DNA of 63,565 nucleotides from the NCBI GenBank assembly GCA_937967645.1, contig CALBTT010000157.1:1-63565 (forward strand), in the 5' to 3' direction. Position numbers and translations under genes: made by a program. The notes beneath the pieces are model-generated. The model was not told where the DNA came from and searched no databases. It was given only the letters and a program-made list of their open reading frames with translations. Source of the stretch: an uncultured Zoogloea sp. Its GTDB lineage: Bacteria > Pseudomonadota > Gammaproteobacteria > Burkholderiales > Rhodocyclaceae. Below, piece by piece: positions 45,901-55,300 of the stretch (positions within the stretch are counted from its first letter, which is position 1; each line of letters begins with the position of its first letter).

Positions 45901-48101
45901 AGCCGCGCAGCCGCCTCATCCAGGCTGCTCACCAGCAGGCTGCCCGGAAAGACCCGTACATGATTCTCGTGGCGCTCCAGCAAGCGGGCCTCTTCCAGCC
46001 AGGCCACGGCAATCCGCACCTTGGTGTCGGCGTCGCGGGCATCTGGATCAAGACGATGATTGTCGGGCACTTCCAGCAGGATCTCGCCGCTGGTCACCAC
46101 CACCTCGCCCTCACTGCGGTCTTTGCGCTCTATGGCGCGCAGCGCCTTCAAGATGGCGTGGATGTCGTGCTGGGTCAGGCGTGAGTTTTTCAGTAAGCGA
46201 AACTGCACGTCGAGATCCGCATCGTCATAGAGCAGGATGCAGCGTGCCGGGGCTTGGTCCCGCCCCGCACGCCCGGCCTCCTGCAGGTAGTTCTCCAGCG
46301 AACCGGGTGTGTCCAGGTGGATTACCAGGCGCACATCCGGCTTGTCGACACCCATGCCAAAGGCGTTGGTGGCGGCTATCACACGCAGACTGCCCGCCAG
46401 GAAGGCCTCCTGCACCGTGCGCTTGTCGGTGGGCAGCATGCCCCCGTGAAAGTAGGCGCAGTCGAGCCCACCTTCCTTCAGGAACCCCGCCACCTCCTCG
46501 ACGGTCTTCTGGCGCGCGCAAAACACAATCGCCCCGCCCTCCTCCCGCAAAGCCTCGCTCAGCAGGCGCAGCACCTCGGCGTACTTGGCCTGGGCCGGCA
46601 CAGCCCTTACCTCATAACTGAGGTTCTCGCGGCTTACCCCGCCTTCGAGACGCGCCAACGTGACGCCCAGATGTTTCTCGAAGTGGGCACAGATATCGTC
46701 CACCACATCGGGTTTGGCCGTGGCGGTAAAGCAGAATACCGGCGAGGGCCTGGCGTTCTGGCGCCGCGCGATGAAGCGCGACACATAGAGGTAGTCGGGA
46801 CGGAAATCATGCCCCCACTTGGACAGGCAGTGCGCTTCGTCGAACACCCAGGCCCCCACCTCCCTGTACTTCAGCGCATTGGTAAAGGCCGTACTGCGAA
46901 ACTGCTCCGGCGCTACGAAGATGAGGCCAAGATCGCCCAGCCGCAATTTGTCCAGCATGGCCTGCCGCTCAAGGGGATTGAGCAGACTGTTGAGGTAGCC
47001 CGCACAGGTGATCCCCCGGGCCTCCAGGTTGTCCACCTGATCCTTCATCAAGGACTGCAGGGGTGAGATCACCACCGTCAGGCTGCCATTGCGGTAGTAG
47101 CGGGCCAAGGCTGGCAACTGAAAGCACAGCGACTTTCCACCTCCGGTAGGCAGAATGGTCAAGGTCGGCGTACCTGCAAAACCGTTCTCCACGATGGCCT
47201 GCTGCAATGAGCGCCCATCCGGAGTGGTCGGAGTACTGCGAAAGCGCGTGATGCCCGGAAAGTAGCGTGGCAGCAAAGCCTCGATGTCGTGCTGCTCACG
47301 GCACCAGTCACAGCCAGGATCCGTGCAGGGCACATCGCGTAGCGCGGCAATGGCCTCTCTCGTTCGGGGGAAGTTCAGGCCCACCCAGGGGGGCAATACC
47401 GAATTGCCGCCCGCTACCCGCAGCCAGGCCAAAGTGTAGGCTAGGGGCTTGTGCCAAGCCGTATCGAACAACCATTCCTCCAGCACTCTGCGCTGGGCCG
47501 TCCGGCACACCTTGCCAGTCGTGGCCCGCAACCATGCCCCGGAAAGCTCCTCCATAGAGGGTCGAAGGGCCCGCCTCAAGGTCGCGAAGAAGTTCGCTAC
47601 CCCCTTGCCGCTCTCTTGCGAGAGCAGGAAATGCAGGCACAGGGCCTCGTCCGGGTGCTCCTCCACCCGAGCTTTCAGGGCCGCGCTTTGATCCAGAAAC
47701 AATTCATAGGCGAGCTCGGCGTCCCGCACGGGATCGTTGCGGGTCGTGGTGCACAGCTTGTAGTCCTTCACCAAGCGGTGATAAGGGTTCTGCGGGAAGG
47801 CAACGGGCGATAGCTCGAGGGTGTCAATCAATGGCAGCCCATGCAATGCCAATTCAGGATGCAGCAATTGCAGGGTGGGTTGATCGAAAGCCGCGACATT
47901 GTGGCCGAGAACAAAGGCAGCCCCCTCGGTCAGGGCATTCAGACGCGGCACCAGATCATGCGCCTTTCCAGCGATTCTCAGACGCGCATTCAGGTCTGGG
48001 CGAAACACTCCCAGTTCACGCAGAAGCGTTCGATCCTGGCGAGCTGTTTCGATATCGAGGCAAAGACACCGGGCGCGAGGTCCGTCAGGCCGCTCTGTCA
48101 T
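42945..48101 (-). CDS. Exonuclease-RecQ helicase-UvrD helicase fusion protein
   Basis: A single open frame of 1718 residues with three enzymatic modules. (1) DnaQ-like exonuclease, ~10-140: ExoI LDIET (Asp16, Glu18), ExoII GHNVAAFD (Asp73), and ExoIII RNDPVRDAE (Asp127), where the usual catalytic His is Asn122. (2) RecQ-type SF2 helicase, ~285-720: PTGGGKS (318-324), DEAHCLSKWGHDFRPDY (421-), QEAGRAGRD (607-615); no RQC four-cysteine zinc site or HRDC is seen. (3) UvrD/PcrA SF1 helicase, ~1080-1600: AGPGAGKT (1102-1109), VDEYQD (1225-1230), GDDDQNIYAFDGA, ENYRST, AHRAKGLEFEHVLVLD, FYVAMTRARRTL. A CxxxxCxxC-like cluster (CTDPGCDWC, ~259-267) sits before RecQ, and an unassigned ~110-residue domain ends the protein. 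Function (repair or phage/plasmid defence) is unproven. Confidence 0.9.
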   Translation of the reverse strand: MTERPDGPRARCLCLDIETARQDRTLLRELGVFRPDLNARLRIAGKAHDLVPRLNALTEGAAFVLGHNVAAFDQPTLQLLHPELALHGLPLIDTLELSPVAFPQNPYHRLVKDYKLCTTTRNDPVRDAELAYELFLDQSAALKARVEEHPDEALCLHFLLSQESGKGVANFFATLRRALRPSMEELSGAWLRATTGKVCRTAQRRVLEEWLFDTAWHKPLAYTLAWLRVAGGNSVLPPWVGLNFPRTREAIAALRDVPCTDPGCDWCREQHDIEALLPRYFPGITRFRSTPTTPDGRSLQQAIVENGFAGTPTLTILPTGGGKSLCFQLPALARYYRNGSLTVVISPLQSLMKDQVDNLEARGITCAGYLNSLLNPLERQAMLDKLRLGDLGLIFVAPEQFRSTAFTNALKYREVGAWVFDEAHCLSKWGHDFRPDYLYVSRFIARRQNARPSPVFCFTATAKPDVVDDICAHFEKHLGVTLARLEGGVSRENLSYEVRAVPAQAKYAEVLRLLSEALREEGGAIVFCARQKTVEEVAGFLKEGGLDCAYFHGGMLPTDKRTVQEAFLAGSLRVIAATNAFGMGVDKPDVRLVIHLDTPGSLENYLQEAGRAGRDQAPARCILLYDDADLDVQFRLLKNSRLTQHDIHAILKALRAIERKDRSEGEVVVTSGEILLEVPDNHRLDPDARDADTKVRIAVAWLEEARLLERHENHVRVFPGSLLVSSLDEAAARLRQKLGPEQDIDPYLRILSILIQAADDEGLSTDELMLATGTDSRSLQAMLRELDTWEVLSNDTEIGVTLYRDPDSSQRLDELAHVEDALLANLREAAPDAADDGWQILNMRYLCDSLRRDTQVDFDPERLTRLLKSFAEAFGEGVGQRGFFALRPLGMDSRQIRLLRSWADIDAIRQKRMTLARALLSQFITRRQGNALLVTCKQGELERALKTDITLAELDIRNWDVALSSALLYLDTNEVLHLARGKAIFRAAMSIALNPEARRRQFKKSDYAELALHYKDKIVQVHVMAEYAKLAVLKIQAAMAFIVDYFSLDRADFVRRYFAGRKDVLEMATTEAAHRRILVSLANPEQQAIVAAPQDGNYLVLAGPGAGKTRVIVHRVAWLLRECMALPEEVMVLAYNRSAAVEIKRRLWALIGADAAGVAVQTLHGLAMRLTGTSYAVALERGESVDFGAVIRSATELLRAAEAGDGVGPSVARDRLLAGLRYLLVDEYQDINGDHYALISALAGRSLPTEEDRLSLMVVGDDDQNIYAFDGANVRYIRQFETDYQARRLALIENYRSTAHIIHCANRVIAPARERMKAGSELRVDAARRRDPDGGEQATLDPLAAGRVHVLEVPCVLEQEVVIALLELRRLHALECARGTNAWGRFAVIARRWEELEPMAALCRQEGIPVRLLRDTHQVSLHQTRQGNELLDLLRGSRRSAPRGRVLLRAGTLARWFRRRYRLQLNGPIAHPFQAALAQFILDAESAAPGCERVLVDLIESLYEFGAGGKSMVATHANSPVVLLTAHRAKGLEFEHVLVLDGGGWRGRSDDERRLFYVAMTRARRTLTLCEAIGGDHPFINEADGLSLRSRPQPTPIQVGALDRRTWLADPGQVVLSWPGWFAPGAPIHRALAALDVGSLLALRPRTDGKPGWELVDANGVAVGRMASKFEPPAGEILEVRVTAILVRHARHEEAGLRTARWELVLPEIDYRPVQPRT

Positions 48102-48448
48102 GAATCATGCGTTTTTGTTTTTGTCATTCGCCGGATTGTAGCGCCATGCACCACGGGTAGCCGAGCCACGCGACTTGAGTGCTCAGGCTCGCACGCCGGC
48201 CAGAGGCAGAAACAAGGATGGGGGCGCATCAGGTAACAAATGAGGCCGTGACGAAAATAGAAGACGGCAGCCGACTCCTCCGTCGCGTCTAGCAGCATGG
48301 CGTAGGCCCGCGAGTCATTCCGAACCCAAGATACCTACGGCGGCGAGAGAAAGCACATGCCAAGGCCAATGATCATTGAGGAGGAGAGCAGCCGCTTGCG
48401 GGAAAAGCACCGCCGATCAACAAACGTCTCTTTTCAGGCAAACAAAAG
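48102..48448. other. Non-coding stretch upstream of the helicase fusion gene
   Basis: About 350 bp between the helicase start and the tRNA terminator. No plausible gene, repeat or insertion-sequence end seen. It must hold the helicase promoter (reading leftward), but no clear -35/-10 pair could be picked. Confidence 0.4.
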
Positions 48449-48486
48449 CATCAAGGCCCAAGCACGTGAATGCTTGAGCCTTGATG
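48449..48486 (-). terminator. Terminator of the initiator tRNA gene
   Basis: On the reverse strand CATCAAGGCTCAAGCA and TGCTTGGGCCTTGATG form a 16-bp stem with one mismatch and a 6-base loop, followed by CTTTTGTTTG. It begins 9 bp after the encoded CCA end. Confidence 0.85.
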
Positions 48487-48494
48487 TTTGAATC

Positions 48495-48571
<77 letters not shown>

Positions 48572-48842
48572 TCTGGAGAAACGAGATATTAGACGATCGG
48601 CTTGATCGAGTCAAATTTTATTTTGCGGTGCGACATAAATCCGGGTCGGAGCGCGGACCTTCACAGCCGCCGAGGGGAAAACCCAACGAGGCCCGCATTC
48701 GATGCTTGCAGCCACCATACGGTAGGGTATGCTGCGCACCGCAGGCGGCTGATCGCTGCCGTGCGGCGCGATTGCGGGCACGGCGCTGCGGGCTTCCTGC
48801 TTATAAAAGCTTTGGAAAAACAACGCACTCAGGAGCAACAGC

Positions 48843-49694
48843 ATGGCAATTCAAACCATCGGCGTGATCGGCGCCGGAACCATGGGCAACGGCATTGCCC
48901 AGGTCTGCGCAGTGGCTGGTATCAAGGTGGTGATGGTGGATGTATCCACCGAAGCGGTCGAACGGGGCATCAAGACCGTGTCCGGCAGCCTGGACCGCCT
49001 GGTCAAGAAGGAAAAACTGAGCACCGCCGACAAGGACGCGGCCCTCGCCCTGATCCGCGGCACCACCGCCTATGCGGATCTGGCCGGTGCCGACCTGGTC
49101 GTCGAGGCCGCCACCGAGAACGAAGCCCTCAAGCTGCGCATCCTCAAGGAGATCGACGGGATCGTGCCGGCGAGCACCATCATCGCCACCAACACCTCCT
49201 CGATCTCGATCACCAAGCTGGCGGCCTCGGTGTCGTCGCCGGCGCGCTTCATCGGCATGCACTTCTTCAACCCGGTGCCGCTGATGGCCCTGGTGGAACT
49301 GATCCGCGGCCTGCAGACCTCCGACGAGACCCTCGCCACCGTACAGGCCTTCAGCACCGCCATCGGCAAGACCCCGATCGTGGCCCGCAACAGCCCGGGC
49401 TTCGCGGTGAACCGCATCCTGTGCCCGATGATCAACGAAGCGATCTTCGCGCTGCAGGAGGGCCTCGCCACCGCCGCCGACATCGACGAAGGCATGAAGC
49501 TGGGCTGCAACCACCCGATCGGTCCCCTGGCCCTGGCCGACCTGATCGGTCTGGACACCATGCTGTCGGTGATGGAGGTGTTCTACACCGGCTTCAATGA
49601 TCCCAAGTACCGCCCCGCCCCCCTGCTGAAGGAAATGGTGGACGCCGGCTACCTGGGCCGCAAGAGCGGCCAGGGCTTCTACAGCTACAGCTGA
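48843..49694 (+). CDS. hbd: 3-hydroxybutyryl-CoA dehydrogenase
   Basis: A 283-residue NAD(P)-dependent dehydrogenase reducing acetoacetyl-CoA or oxidising 3-hydroxybutyryl-CoA. Rossmann motif GVIGAGTMGNGIAQ at ~7-20; the catalytic region is GMHFFNPVPLMALVE (His-Glu pair) and NSPGFAVNRILCPMINEA; the C-terminal domain includes GLDTMLSVMEVF and the usual ending GRKSGQGFYSYS. It could connect to the acetoacetyl-CoA made by the acetone module and to polyhydroxybutyrate or beta-oxidation, but it is a separate single gene. GGAG lies before the ATG; a hairpin terminator follows. Confidence 0.95.
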   Translation: MAIQTIGVIGAGTMGNGIAQVCAVAGIKVVMVDVSTEAVERGIKTVSGSLDRLVKKEKLSTADKDAALALIRGTTAYADLAGADLVVEAATENEALKLRILKEIDGIVPASTIIATNTSSISITKLAASVSSPARFIGMHFFNPVPLMALVELIRGLQTSDETLATVQAFSTAIGKTPIVARNSPGFAVNRILCPMINEAIFALQEGLATAADIDEGMKLGCNHPIGPLALADLIGLDTMLSVMEVFYTGFNDPKYRPAPLLKEMVDAGYLGRKSGQGFYSYS

Positions 49695-49706
49695 GCCCAG
49701 CGACAA

Positions 49707-49735
49707 AGCCCCCCAGGACGATGCCCTGGGGGGCT
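49707..49735 (+). terminator. Hairpin terminator after hbd
   Basis: AGCCCCCCAGG / CCTGGGGGGCT, an 11-bp perfect stem, 12 bp past the stop codon. The downstream T content is low (GCTCTGC). Confidence 0.75.
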
Positions 49736-49814
49736 GCTCTGCACGACGGCGACCTGACTGCAGGCTGCCGTTCTCGGTCCGGCCACCGAGGCCGGTCCGA
49801 AGCGCCGGAGGGAT

Positions 49815-50258
49815 TCAGTCGGCGAGGGTCACATTACGGCGCAGCACCACCGGCTTGCCGCCCGCTTTCTTCTTGACCAGCCAGTGGGCCAGGGCCGAAT
49901 CGAGATAGTCGGCGTGACCGGGGAACCACTTGGCCAGCTCGGCGGCAAAGCTGCGGCCGATCTCGATGTTGCCTTCCAGCACCAGCGGCTCCACTTCATG
50001 AGCCGAGCCGAGCACGGCTTCGTGATCGTCCACATGACAGTCGGTGGCGGGGAATTCGGTGGCCTGCATCCAGGCCTTTTCATCGGCGAAGTGCTTTTCC
50101 GCGTGTTCAATGAAAGCCCGCAGGCGCGCCGGGAAGTCGGCATCGCTGCAGCTCAGCATGGCATCGACCACTTCGACGAACTCCCGATGGGTGTCATCCA
50201 TGGGGGTGTAACCCAGCAGGTAGTTGTCGGTCCAGGGCATCCCTGTCGGTTCGGTCAT
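49815..50258 (-). CDS. Bacteriohaemerythrin
   Basis: A 147-residue single-domain haemerythrin with a di-iron oxygen-binding site. The ligand pattern is complete: MDDTHREF (His), HAEKHFADEKAWM (His, Glu), HVDDHEAVL (His pair) and HADYLDSALAHW (His, Asp). Start at 50258 after AAGGAG. Probably stores or delivers oxygen, or senses it. It stands alone between the hbd terminator and the TetR gene. Confidence 0.92.
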   Translation of the reverse strand: MTEPTGMPWTDNYLLGYTPMDDTHREFVEVVDAMLSCSDADFPARLRAFIEHAEKHFADEKAWMQATEFPATDCHVDDHEAVLGSAHEVEPLVLEGNIEIGRSFAAELAKWFPGHADYLDSALAHWLVKKKAGGKPVVLRRNVTLAD

Positions 50259-50431
50259 GTCAGTCTCCTTTTGATCTGTTGTCCTTGTTGTACGCCTGGC
50301 AGCCCGGAGGGTTCGGGCATGTGGGCAAGGCGGGCCGGACCGACACCTTCAGTGCGATTCCGGCCTGGGCGACCACAGTATCCACCACATGCGGGCCCGC
50401 AGGCGAGCCCAACCAGGCGGCCACCGGGTCT

Positions 50432-51037
50432 TCAGCGGCGACGCAGCAGGATGTGGTTGTGGATGAGTCCCATCACGTCGCTGCGGAAACGCTCCTGCTC
50501 CGTTGCGGCGAGCCAGTGCTTGACCAGCCCGCAGATGAACAGGAAGGTGTCGTAGGCCATGTCCTCGGCACTCAGCCCGGGCCGCAGTGCCCCCAGCTCA
50601 CCGGCCTGACGATAGGCCTCGGTGAGCTTCTGCAGGAACTCCATCTGCCCGTCGCTGCAGCCCATCATGGAGGCGAACTCGTCCACGTACTCGCACTTGA
50701 AGCTGAGGATCTCGAAGATCTCCCGAACGTCGGTGTGCTCCCCGAGGATCACGAAGATCTCCCTCAGCGCAAGCTCGATGCCGGCCAGGGGGTCGGTCGC
50801 GTTGACATCGAAGACCACGCGGTCGACGAACGGCAGGGTCGCCTCCTCCCGCATGGCAAAGAAAAGCTCGGTCTTGTTGCGGAAGTGCCAGTAAACCGCC
50901 CCCCGGGTGACCCCTGCCGCGGCAGCCACTTTCTCGAGGGTCGAGTTGCGCACGCCACAATCCCGAAACACGCGTCGGGCAGCGTCCACAATATGACGCC
51001 GGGTCAGTTCAGCTTCTTCCTTTGTCTTGCGAACCAT
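50432..51037 (-). CDS. TetR-family repressor of the RND efflux operon (AcrR/TtgR type)
   Basis: A 201-residue TetR repressor. The DNA-binding domain at ~10-57 (TRRHIVDAARRVFRDCGVRNSTLEKVAAAAGVTRGAVYWHFRNKTELF) is almost the AcrR/TtgR consensus, and the C-terminal ligand domain matches AcrR_C in layout. It is divergent from the RND operon, with a 24-bp AcrR-like operator between the two start codons. Drugs or solvents that enter the ligand pocket would release it and induce the pump. Confidence 0.93.
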   Translation of the reverse strand: MVRKTKEEAELTRRHIVDAARRVFRDCGVRNSTLEKVAAAAGVTRGAVYWHFRNKTELFFAMREEATLPFVDRVVFDVNATDPLAGIELALREIFVILGEHTDVREIFEILSFKCEYVDEFASMMGCSDGQMEFLQKLTEAYRQAGELGALRPGLSAEDMAYDTFLFICGLVKHWLAATEQERFRSDVMGLIHNHILLRRR

Positions 51038-51076
51038 GCGGAAAATCCGATATCGAAACTAGCTAGGGTGACGCTT

Positions 51077-51100
51077 TACATACATCCGCGAATGTATAAA
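51077..51100. promoter_or_regulatory. AcrR-like operator
   Basis: TACATACAT-CCGCGA-ATGTATAAA. The left arm and the first six bases of the right arm match the E. coli acrAB operator recalled from the literature (TACATACAT-N6-ATGTATGTA). Lies between the TetR and membrane-fusion genes. Confidence 0.8.
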
Positions 51101-51142
51101 CTATGCCCGAACAACATTCAAGAATCCAGTCCGGAGGTCACC

Positions 51143-52381
51143 ATGACCGCACACCCCCACGCTCAGACATCTCCCCAAGCTTCCCCTAAATCCCCCAGGT
51201 CCCACGCCAGCCGGCGCGCCCTGACCCCTCCCCTGCTGCTGTCCCTGTGCGTTCTGGCCGCCTGTACGGGCAAGGACCAGGCAGCCGGCCCGCCCGGCGG
51301 TGCGCCCCAGGCCCTGCCGGTGACCGTGCTGGCCGTGCAGCCCACCAAGGTGGAGTCCAGCGTCGAAGCCGTAGCCCAGACCGAAGGCGCCCGTGAGGTG
51401 GAGATCCGTGCCCGCGTGGGCGGCATCCTGACCAAGCGCCTGTATGAGGAAGGCGCCCCTGTAAAGGCCGGCCAGCCCCTCTTCCAGCTCGACCGCGAAC
51501 CCTTCGACGTGGCCGTGGCGCAGGCCAAGGCGCAACTCGCCCAGGCCAAGGCCCGCGCCGAGCAGACCGTGCGCGAGGCCGCCCGGCTCAAGGGGCTGCT
51601 CGCCCAGCAGGCCATCAGCCAGCGCGAATACGACACCGCCGCCTCGGACAATACGGCGGCCCTGGCCGCCGTGCAGTCCGCCGAGGCCAGCCTGCGCCAG
51701 GCCGAGCTCAACCTGAGCTGGTCCACCGTGACGGCACCGGTGTCCGGGGTCAGCGGCCGTGCGGCCGTCTCCGAGGGCAACCTGGTGAGCACCAACGGCC
51801 TTGTCACCACCGTGACTCAGCTCAACCCGATGTGGGTGCGCTTCTCCCTGTCCGAAGCCGAACTCAATGCGGCCACCCCCAACGGTCGCTTCAAGCCCCA
51901 GGCGGTGCGCGGTGTCGAGCTGATCCTGCCGGATGGCAGCACCTACCCGGTCCGCGGCAAGCTCAACTTCACGGGCAGCCTGGTCAACCCGGCCCTCGGC
52001 ACCCTCCAGCTGCGGGGCGAGTTCCCCAACCCCGACGGTGTGCTGTTGCCCGGCCAGTTCGTGCGCGCTCGGCTCCTCACCGGCGAGCGCGATGGCGTCT
52101 TCAAGGTGCCCCAGAACGCGGTGATGCAGACCGACAAGGGCACCGTCGTGATGCTGGCCAACGCCGACAACAAGGTCGAACCGCGGCCGGTCAAGACCGG
52201 CCAGTGGGTCGGCTCAGACTGGGTCATCCTCGGCGGCCTGAAGGCCGGCGACAAGGTCATCGTGGACAACCTGATCAAGGTTCGCCCCGGCGCACCGGTG
52301 GCGCCCCATGCCCCGGGTGAAGGCCCCGGCGCACCGGGTGGCAAGCCGGGTGCAGCCCCCGCCGCCCCGGCCAAGGGTTGA
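51143..52381 (+). CDS. RND efflux periplasmic adaptor (membrane fusion protein), AcrA/MexA type
   Basis: A 412-residue lipoprotein adaptor linking the inner-membrane pump to the outer-membrane channel. Lipid attachment is expected at the cysteine in LAACTG (~38). The lipoyl/barrel-sandwich halves flank a helical hairpin (~105-180; VAVAQAKAQLAQAKARAEQTVREAARLKGLLAQQAISQREYD). A beta-barrel (QLNPMWVRFSLSEAEL) and a C-terminal membrane-proximal domain follow. The tail is Pro/Gly/Ala-rich. ATG at 51143 has GGAGG upstream. First gene of the three-gene pump operon. Confidence 0.94.
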   Translation: MTAHPHAQTSPQASPKSPRSHASRRALTPPLLLSLCVLAACTGKDQAAGPPGGAPQALPVTVLAVQPTKVESSVEAVAQTEGAREVEIRARVGGILTKRLYEEGAPVKAGQPLFQLDREPFDVAVAQAKAQLAQAKARAEQTVREAARLKGLLAQQAISQREYDTAASDNTAALAAVQSAEASLRQAELNLSWSTVTAPVSGVSGRAAVSEGNLVSTNGLVTTVTQLNPMWVRFSLSEAELNAATPNGRFKPQAVRGVELILPDGSTYPVRGKLNFTGSLVNPALGTLQLRGEFPNPDGVLLPGQFVRARLLTGERDGVFKVPQNAVMQTDKGTVVMLANADNKVEPRPVKTGQWVGSDWVILGGLKAGDKVIVDNLIKVRPGAPVAPHAPGEGPGAPGGKPGAAPAAPAKG

Positions 52382-52395
52382 GGGAGCACCGATCC

Positions 52396-55300
52396 ATGTC
52401 ACGCTTCTTCATCAGCCGACCGATCTTCGCATCGGTCATCTCCATCATCATCGTCATCGCCGGCCTGATGGCCTCGCTGACGCTGCCGGTGGCCCAATAC
52501 CCGGAAATCACGCCGCCCACGGTGATCATTTCCGCCACCTTCCCCGGCGCCAACGCTGAAACCCTGTCCAAGACCGTCGCCGCGCCCATCGAGGAGCAGC
52601 TGTCGGGCGTGGAAGGCCTGCTCTACTACAACTCCCAGAGCACCTCCAACGGCACGGTCAGCATCACCGCCACCTTTGAGGTGGGCACCAATCCGGACAC
52701 TGCGTTGATCGCCGTGAACAACCGGGTCAAGGTGGCCGAGCCGCGCCTGCCCGACGACGTGCGGCGGACCGGCGTGCTGGTCCAGAAGCGCTCCAACAAC
52801 ATCCTGATGTTCGCGGCCCTGCGCTCCCCCGACCAGTCCTATGACGCGCTCTACCTGTCGAACTACGTGGCCCTCAACATCGTCGAGGAGATCCGCCGGA
52901 TCCCTGGCGTCGGCGACGCCCAGCAGTTCGACCCGGTGTACGCCATGCGGGTGTGGCTGAAGCCCGACGTGATGGCCAAGCTCGGCATCACCACCACCGA
53001 CGTGTCCAACGCCATCAAGGTGCAGAACGCCCAGAACGCGGCTGGCAAGATCGGCGCCGAGCCGGTGGTCAATGGCCAGCAGCTCACCTACACGGTGACC
53101 GCCAAGGGTCGCCTGCTGACCCCTGAAGAGTTCGGCAACATCGTGCTGCGTGCCGACGGCCCGGGTGGCCTGGTGCGCCTCAAGGACGTGGCCCGCCTCG
53201 AACTGGGCGCGGACAGCTACGACCGCAGCGCCAAGGTGAACGGTGCGCCGGTATCCGGCATGGGCATCTACCTGCAGTCCGGCGCCAACGCCCTCGATAC
53301 GGCCAAGAAAGTACGCAGCCGCCTGGACGAGATGTCCAAGCAGTTCCCCAAGGGTGTCGAATACTTCGTGCCCTACGACACCACCCGCTTCATCCAGGAG
53401 TCGGCCAAGGAGGTGGTGCACACCCTCATCGAAGCCGCCATCCTGGTGATCGCGGTGGTCTACCTGTTCCTGCAGAACTGGCGCGCCACCCTGATCCCCA
53501 TCGTGGCGGTGCCGGTGTCCCTGATCGGCACCTTCGCCGGCATGTGGCTGTTCGGCTTCTCGATCAACACCCTGACCCTGTTCGCCATGGTGCTGGCCAT
53601 CGGCATCGTGGTGGACGACGCCATCGTGGTGCTGGAGAACGTCGAACGCCTGATGAGCGAGCAGAAGCTGTCGCCCCGCGACGCGGCCATCGAGGCCATG
53701 CGCGAGGTGTCGGGCGCGGTGGTCGCCATCGTCCTGGTGCTGTGCGCGGTGTTCATCCCGGTGGCCTTCCTTGGCGGCATCGCCGGCAAGCTCTACCAGC
53801 AGTTCGCCGTCACCGTGGCGGTGGCGGTGGTGATCTCGGGCATCGTCGCGCTGACCCTGACGCCGGCCCTGTGCGCCCTGCTGCTCAAGCCGACCCACGA
53901 GGAGAAGCCCCTCTTCCGGCCGTTCAACCGGTTGTTCGAGCGCTTCACCCGCAGCTACACCAGCGTGGTCGGCCTGACCCTGCGCCACGGCATCATCGGC
54001 GGCCTGTTCTTCATCCTCGCCATCGCCGGCGCGGGCGGCCTGCTGCGCATCGTGCCGGGCAGCTTCGTGCCCGCCGAAGACCAGGGCTACCTGTTCGGCT
54101 TCGTCACCCTGACCGATGGCGCCTCGGCCCAGCGTACCGCGGTGACCGCCGAGCAGATGCGCCAGCGCATCATGTCCGACGACATCGAGAACATCTTCTT
54201 TGTACACGGGACGGACTTCATCACCGGCAACAACCGCCCCAGCGTCGCCACCACCTTCATCATCTTCAAGCCCTGGGAGCAGCGCACCGTCACCACGGGC
54301 GAGATGGCCGGCAAGTTCATGGGCATCGGCATGAGCCTGCCCGACGGCATGGGTCTGGTCTTCAACCCGCCTCCCATCCAGGGCCTGGGTACGGCTGGCG
54401 GCTTTGAAGTCTATGTGCAGAACCGTGCCGACGGCGACGCCCGCAATCTGGCGGCAGTGACCGGCCAGTTCGTGGAGGCCCTCAAGAAGCGTCCGGAACT
54501 CGCGGGCATCAACACCTTCTTCCGGGTCACCGCGCCCCAGCTGTACGTGGAAGTGGATGAGCCCAAGGCCCTGTCGATGGGCGTCCCGCTGGAGTCCATC
54601 TACGCCACCCTGCAGGCCAGCACCGGCACCCTGTACGTCAACGACTTCAACCGCAGCGGCAAGACCTACAAGGTCCAGGTGTCGGCCGAAGCCGCCTACC
54701 GGATGAAGCCGGAAGACCTGCTCAAGCCCTACGTTCGCTCCAGCAGCGGCGCCATGGTGCCCCTGTCGGCCATCGCCACGGTCAAGACCATCACCGGTGC
54801 CGAGATGGTGGAGCGCTTCAATGGCTTCGTCTCGGCCAAGGTGGTGGGCAACGCCGCCCCCGGGTTCAGCTCCGGCGACGCCATCAAGGCGGTCGAAGAG
54901 GTTTCGCGGGAGATGCTGCCCGAGGGCTACCGCACCGAATGGGTAGGCCAGGCCTTCCAGGAAAAGCGTACCGGCAGCGCCTCGGTGATCGCCTTCGTGT
55001 TCGGCATCATCATGGTCTTCCTGATCCTGGCGGCCCAGTACGAGAAGTGGTCCCTGCCGCTGGCGGTGATCATGGCCGTGCCCTTCGCCATGCTCGGCGC
55101 CCTGCTGGCCGTGCTGTTCCGCAGCATGCCCAACGACATCTACTTCCAGATCGGCCTGGTGGTGCTGGTGGGCCTGGCGGCGAAGAACGCAATCCTGATC
55201 GTCGAGTTCGCAGCACAGAAGCAGGCAGAAGGCATGAACATTGTCGATGCGGCCATCGAGGCGGCGCGCCTGCGCTTCCGCCCCATCGTGATGACCTCCC

